NCBI RefSeq assembly: GCF_900108555.1
Contig: NZ_FNWV01000009.1
Location: 62,001 to 126,000 of the forward strand
DNA from: Ruminococcus flavefaciens
GTDB taxonomy: Bacteria; Bacillota; Clostridia; Oscillospirales; Ruminococcaceae
Reading direction: 5' to 3'
DNA length: 64,000 bases
This document shows, one piece after another, positions 60,452-64,000 of the stretch (its first letter is position 1; every line of letters begins with the position of its first letter). The position numbers were made by a program, and so were the translations under genes. A model generated the notes under the pieces. That model did not search any database and had not been told where the DNA came from. It was given only the letters and a program-made list of their open reading frames with translations.

Positions 60452-61162
60452 TCAGGTGTAATTACTTGCAGGATTTGGATACACACGGTATGCAGGACCA
60501 TTTTCACACTTATAGCCGTCGCCTGCCCATATCTCGACCTGAGAAGGATCATCAAGACGATAACATATCAGCCAGCGTACCAGCGGCAGAGTACCGCCGT
60601 CATCGCGCTTGGTATAAGGCATTTTGACCTGGAAATTGTCGCCCTTCTGCTGTCCGACTTTCATATCGAGCTCAGCGCACAGTCTTTTTACGAACGTGGT
60701 ATATCTCTTGTCTGAGTAGTCCCATGTTCTGAAAACGTGTGTGATATGAGAAGGATTTTTCCAGTCGCTTCCTGTGCTGTGTGCGTATCCGTCAACTCTT
60801 GCAACTACTGTAAAACGGTAGTTGCCTTCGGCTTTAAGAGGAGAATTAACGTTGCCTACTCTCTCGGAATAGGTGCTTGATACGCCTTTGTATTCAGTAG
60901 TCGTATTTATTACACGACCGTCAGCAGTTGCTTCATAAGCCACCCATGAACTCTGAGGAGTATAGAACGACTCATAGGCATCTTCATCTGTAAGTGCAAG
61001 CATTGCTGACATATAGATAGTTCTGCCGTTTTCAACGGTAGCTTTTTTCTTTGAAAGCTCAACATATCCGAGTATTGAAGGGACGATTATAGTGCCGAGC
61101 ACAGCGATTATTGCAAGAACAACTATCAGTTCCGTCAATGTGAAGCCCTTGTTTTTCCTCAT
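60452..61162 (-). CDS. Type IV pilin-like protein
   Basis: A 236-residue prepilin: class III leader MRKNKG with cleavage before F, then FTLTELIVVLAIIAVLGTII with Glu at position 5 of the mature form, and a C-terminal domain with few Cys. ATG 61162 follows GAGGTGA; the GTG at 61171 overlaps the ribosome site and is rejected. In Ruminococcus albus a pilin-like protein (CbpC) binds cellulose, so an adhesive role is plausible. No prepilin peptidase or assembly genes lie nearby. Confidence 0.9.
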   Translation of the reverse strand: MRKNKGFTLTELIVVLAIIAVLGTIIVPSILGYVELSKKKATVENGRTIYMSAMLALTDEDAYESFYTPQSSWVAYEATADGRVINTTTEYKGVSSTYSERVGNVNSPLKAEGNYRFTVVARVDGYAHSTGSDWKNPSHITHVFRTWDYSDKRYTTFVKRLCAELDMKVGQQKGDNFQVKMPYTKRDDGGTLPLVRWLICYRLDDPSQVEIWAGDGYKCENGPAYRVYPNPASNYT

Positions 61163-61196
61163 AAATGTCACCTCGATCTAACAGGATATTTGTTTT

Positions 61197-61235
61197 GAAT
61201 TTTCAGGTGCATATCGAATATGCACCTGAAAATTC
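61197..61235. repeat. Perfect 18-bp inverted repeat upstream of the pilin gene
   Basis: GAATTTTCAGGTGCATAT and its exact complement ATATGCACCTGAAAATTC are separated by CGA. It lies 35 bases upstream of the pilin start, inside its leader or promoter. No T-run follows on either strand. The rest of 61172-61660 is AT-rich without a supported gene. Confidence 0.6.
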
Positions 61236-61660
61236 TATCCGGATTTATCCTTTCTTTATATATGATACCATGATTTATAACAAAATAGATGTACAATTTG
61301 TGAACAATGCACTATAATCATGAAATTTCGTATCCTTGAACAATGTGGAGTATTACGATTTGTAAATAATAACGAGTGCAAATCAGCACAAAATATACGG
61401 GCTGGAAATAATAAACTGCGGTAAAAGACCAGTATAAACCTTTTTCTATAATATATAGGTAAATTATCTTTATCATTTCCTACAAACAGTAGCACGTTAT
61501 GTTGTTTAATGTTACAAAGATTTTGATCGAAGATAACTATTTACAAAAAAACAATATCTTCAATTGCTCAATGTGTTATTATATACTCAGAGAGTTCATA
61601 GCGTTATGCTATTTGTTTTTTATGGTTATCTGTTTTTTGTGTTTGGTATGGGGGGATCAC

Positions 61661-62827
61661 ATGAATAATTCGTCACTTTATATTTCATATGTGATAACTG
61701 AGGTCTTTTGTATTTTATTTTCTATAGGTATTATTATCAAAGCCAACAAAAATGTTGGTACACAGATCCAGATGCACCATTTCAGGGGCATGGCTATGTT
61801 TTTTATAATCTACCTTATAAGTGATAGCTGGTGGGCACTTGGACAGGGCGGTCTGATACCGTTCAACGCTGCGCTTAACAAAGCAACAAATACTGTGGGA
61901 CTTGTGGCAGTATCTCTGCTGACTCTCGGTTGGTGCATATTTGTTATCTTCCGTATCGACCAGAATAACTCAAAGGAAACAATACCGTTAAGAGTAATAC
62001 ACTATGCTGTAACTATTGTTGACTGTATAATTACGATCACCTCTGTTTTTACAGGCTTTTATTTCTATATTGACAAAAATGACATTTTCCAGTTCGCAGA
62101 CGGGTATATCGTACATATCATATTGACCTTCGTGCAGCTTTTCGGAAGCGGTATATACTCGTTCTGGAAAAGCTTTTCAAATCAGCAGGTCAAGCTCAAA
62201 AAGGAATACCGCCTGCCGCTGCTTTTTATAATCATTCCATCGGCAACAGCAGTTCTTGAAGGTATACTTCCACTTACGCCTGTAGTTGCGCTGGGAATAT
62301 TCCTTCCGATACACTATTCCTTCCTTGAGATACAGAGCAGTGAGATATACTCCGACGCGCTTACAGGACTTAATAACCGCAGGCGTATGGAGATATTCCT
62401 ACAGGACATGATACATAATGCTACTGAAAGCAATTCTTTCAGGATACATATGATAGATGTCAACGATTTCAAGCTTGTCAATGACAAATTCGGTCATATA
62501 GTGGGAGACAAGACGCTCCAGCTTGTAGCAGACGCTCTTCACAACGTTTCGGACAGGCTTCATGGCTTTTGTGCAAGATACGGCGGCGATGAATTTGTGC
62601 TGATAATCAATGATGATACAGACATCAATGAGGCAATACAGAATGAAGTTAATGTACTTCGTCAGAAATGTGCCGATCTTATCCCTGCTATCACAGTATG
62701 TACAGGCTGTGCGGAGTGCCGCTCAGGAGCTATAACAGCGACACAGCTTATCGCACAGGCAGATGAGCAGTTATATATACAGAAAGAGATTTTTCATGGA
62801 AGAAGAAAAGCAGAAGATACTGAATGA
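61661..62827 (+). CDS. Membrane GGDEF diguanylate cyclase
   Basis: A 388-residue protein with about seven membrane segments (1-215) and a GGDEF domain (about 225-385) containing DALTGLNNRRRM, IDVNDFKLVNDKFGHIVGDK and RYGGDEFVLIIN. The catalytic signature is intact. ATG 61661 follows GGGGGA; the earlier frame from 61499 adds an unusual hydrophobic extension with no ribosome site and is not used. Second cyclase of the window. Confidence 0.9.
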   Translation: MNNSSLYISYVITEVFCILFSIGIIIKANKNVGTQIQMHHFRGMAMFFIIYLISDSWWALGQGGLIPFNAALNKATNTVGLVAVSLLTLGWCIFVIFRIDQNNSKETIPLRVIHYAVTIVDCIITITSVFTGFYFYIDKNDIFQFADGYIVHIILTFVQLFGSGIYSFWKSFSNQQVKLKKEYRLPLLFIIIPSATAVLEGILPLTPVVALGIFLPIHYSFLEIQSSEIYSDALTGLNNRRRMEIFLQDMIHNATESNSFRIHMIDVNDFKLVNDKFGHIVGDKTLQLVADALHNVSDRLHGFCARYGGDEFVLIINDDTDINEAIQNEVNVLRQKCADLIPAITVCTGCAECRSGAITATQLIAQADEQLYIQKEIFHGRRKAEDTE

Positions 62828-62828
62828 A

Positions 62829-62855
62829 AAAGGCAGCCTGTGGGCTGCCTTTAAG
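62829..62855 (+). terminator. Terminator of the GGDEF gene
   Basis: AAAGGCAGCC and GGCTGCCTTT form a 10-bp stem with loop TGTG; the T-run is short. Confidence 0.8.
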
Positions 62856-62893
62856 ATTGTGCTTTCGCTGAGCTATGGCGAAAAATAAATGCA

Positions 62894-62949
62894 GAAAAAT
62901 TTTTTTGAAATTTACTTCGACATTTTGGGTTCGGTTTACGACTAATAAG
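62894..62949 (+). promoter_or_regulatory. Putative autoregulatory ECF promoter
   Basis: GAAAAATTTTTTT at 62894 and CGACTAATAAG at 62939, matching the arrangement before the radical SAM operon. It precedes the sigma gene by 36 nt. Confidence 0.45.
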
Positions 62950-62984
62950 TAGATGGGCAACGAACTATCCGAAAGGAGGTATAT

Positions 62985-63539
62985 ATGGATAACGGTGAAA
63001 GTAGCTACCGCCGTTTTCTATCAGGTGACAAGGACGGTCTCGCAGAAGTTATGCGCATATACCGTGACGGTCTTGTCTTATACCTGTCAAGCCTTGTATG
63101 CAATATAAATATCGCTGAAGAATTAATGGAAGAAACTTTTGTGAAACTATATGTTAAAAAGCCCAAATATAAAGGAAAAAGCTCATTCAAGACATGGCTT
63201 TATTCCATTGCCAGATTTACGGCAGTTGATTATATAAGGAAAAATTCTTCTGTTTTGCAGACTTCTCTTGATGATGCCGAGTCAAAAGTAAGCGAGGACA
63301 ACCTCGAAGGCAGGATCATTCAGAATGAGGAAAAACGCGTTATACACAGGGCAATACGAAAACTCAAACCCGAATATGAGCAGGCACTGTATCTGACATA
63401 CTTCGAGGATTTTTCAAACAGAGAAACGGCAAGCATAATGAAAAAAACAGAAAAACAGGTCCGTGATATCCTTTATCATGCCAGAAAGACCCTGAAAGCA
63501 GAACTTATCAAGGAGGGCTTTGTGTATGAAAAGCTATGA
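62985..63539 (+). CDS. ECF-type RNA polymerase sigma factor
   Basis: A 184-residue sigma-70 family protein with region 2 (NIAEELMEETFVKLYVKKPK, SSFKTWLYSIARFTAVDYIR) and region 4 (LKPEYEQALYLTYFEDFSNR, MKKTEKQVRDILYHARKTLK). AAAGGAGG lies before the ATG. It overlaps the next gene by 14 bases. It differs clearly from the sigma factor at 31562, so the two probably have different promoters or signals. Confidence 0.93.
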   Translation: MDNGESSYRRFLSGDKDGLAEVMRIYRDGLVLYLSSLVCNINIAEELMEETFVKLYVKKPKYKGKSSFKTWLYSIARFTAVDYIRKNSSVLQTSLDDAESKVSEDNLEGRIIQNEEKRVIHRAIRKLKPEYEQALYLTYFEDFSNRETASIMKKTEKQVRDILYHARKTLKAELIKEGFVYEKL

Positions 63540-64000
63540 AGAAACTATTGCAAGTGTCTTTGAAAAAGGCGATGCAATAATCGAAAGCAAAAGAAAGCGG
63601 GCTCGTCGTATAAAAAACATATCATGTACTGTTTCGTGTCTTTGTGCAGCCATTATTATTTGTGTATTCGCAGTTCATGATCTTATGAAAAATAATCAGC
63701 CTATCCTTCCGAATGATGATGAGATAATAGTGACGGAAACTGATATAAATAATCAGGTCACTACAACCCACCCGGTCGAAGAGGATACTGCAATACATAC
63801 GAGTTCGCCCCATACGACAGCTTCACCTGAAAAGAATGGAGCCGGAACTACAAATACAGCTGTAAAGGACAGCGGCAAGTCCACTGTTACCGCAGCTTCA
63901 CAGAATTCATCTGCCAATGCTAAGGTTTCTACAATACTGATAAAGGATCCTTCACTTAACAACGGCAGCTCAAAACCAAATGCCAATTCGGATGCCTCAA
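63526..64000 (+). CDS. Predicted membrane anti-sigma factor, cut by the window end
   Basis: The 5' 158 codons are present. Residues 1-30 are cytoplasmic and basic (MKSYEETIASVFEKGDAIIE, then SKRKRARRIKN), followed by a membrane segment (ISCTVSCLCAAIIICVFAVH) and an extracellular Ser/Thr/Asn-rich linker that continues past the edge. AGGAGG lies eight bases before ATG 63526 inside the sigma gene. The layout equals that of the 32115 protein, so a secreted sensing part, perhaps with EF-hands or dockerin, may follow outside the window. Confidence 0.8.
   Translation, partial: MKSYEETIASVFEKGDAIIESKRKRARRIKNISCTVSCLCAAIIICVFAVHDLMKNNQPILPNDDEIIVTETDINNQVTTTHPVEEDTAIHTSSPHTTASPEKNGAGTTNTAVKDSGKSTVTAASQNSSANAKVSTILIKDPSLNNGSSKPNANSDAS

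Overview
The window looks like a chromosomal segment of a cellulosome-producing Ruminococcus of the R. flavefaciens group. The evidence is at least eight dockerin-bearing reading frames in 64 kb, most with the motif DMSDxVLIMQ(S/A)LANPxKYG, Thr-rich linkers, TTTAAA-poor AT-biased DNA with strong GGAGG ribosome sites, and canonical TTGNNN-N17-TATAAT promoters. The species assignment is inference from family knowledge, not from a search.

Layout. 0-9 kb: a GH9 cellulase with a dockerin (-), a hypothetical gene, a leucine-rich-repeat dockerin protein and a membrane HD-GYP phosphodiesterase. 9-12.3 kb: a decayed zone with a frameshifted SipW/TasA-type secreted protein, a U32-like gene with a doubtful 5' end, a GH8 endoglucanase missing its N-terminus and a broken secreted gene. 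12.3-18 kb: an apparent RNA-repair/RNA-quality-control island with the RNA ligase RtcB, then about 540 bp of non-coding DNA holding a tRNA-like RNA and a series of similar hairpins, then a DUF2828 (TROVE/Ro60-like) von Willebrand A protein. Two overlapping WYL-domain genes are divergent from rtcB. 18-24 kb: a serine hydrolase, a ParB-like/HEAT protein, gene remnants, a substrate-binding protein with half a dockerin, and a SUFU-type protein. 24-29 kb: a 2.3-kb tandem duplication encoding two secreted peptidoglycan-binding/ricin-lectin proteins with long conserved leaders. 29-31.2 kb: a flavin reductase-like protein and two truncated dockerin genes joined back to back. 31.5-37 kb: an ECF sigma factor, its predicted membrane anti-sigma factor ending in a dockerin, and a second secreted protein sharing the dockerin/SH3/KPVIYLYP tail of the GH9 enzyme.

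39-53 kb is one long co-directional surface-polysaccharide operon: aminotransferase, initiating sugar transferase, LicD, acyltransferase, cytidylyltransferase, epimerase/dehydratase, CDP-polyol-phosphate transferase, polymerase, glycosyltransferase, flippase and rmlABDC for dTDP-rhamnose. 53-57 kb: a diguanylate cyclase, sortase, DUF4003 protein and GH114-like dockerin protein. 57.5-61.2 kb: crcB, an esterase-like gene, then a radical SAM/SPASM enzyme overlapping a Thr-rich repeat protein with a dockerin, followed by a convergent type IV pilin-like gene. 61.5-64 kb: another GGDEF protein and a second ECF sigma/anti-sigma pair cut by the window edge.

Two places deserve most attention. The first is the rtcB - small RNA array - DUF2828 island with WYL regulators (12.3-18 kb), which resembles bacterial Rsr/Y-RNA/Rtc operons but uses other protein and RNA types. 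The second is the radical SAM/dockerin pair (58.6-60.3 kb), which could be a peptide-modification system whose product docks onto the cellulosome. No rRNA, standard tRNA, CRISPR array, transposase or phage gene was recognised.
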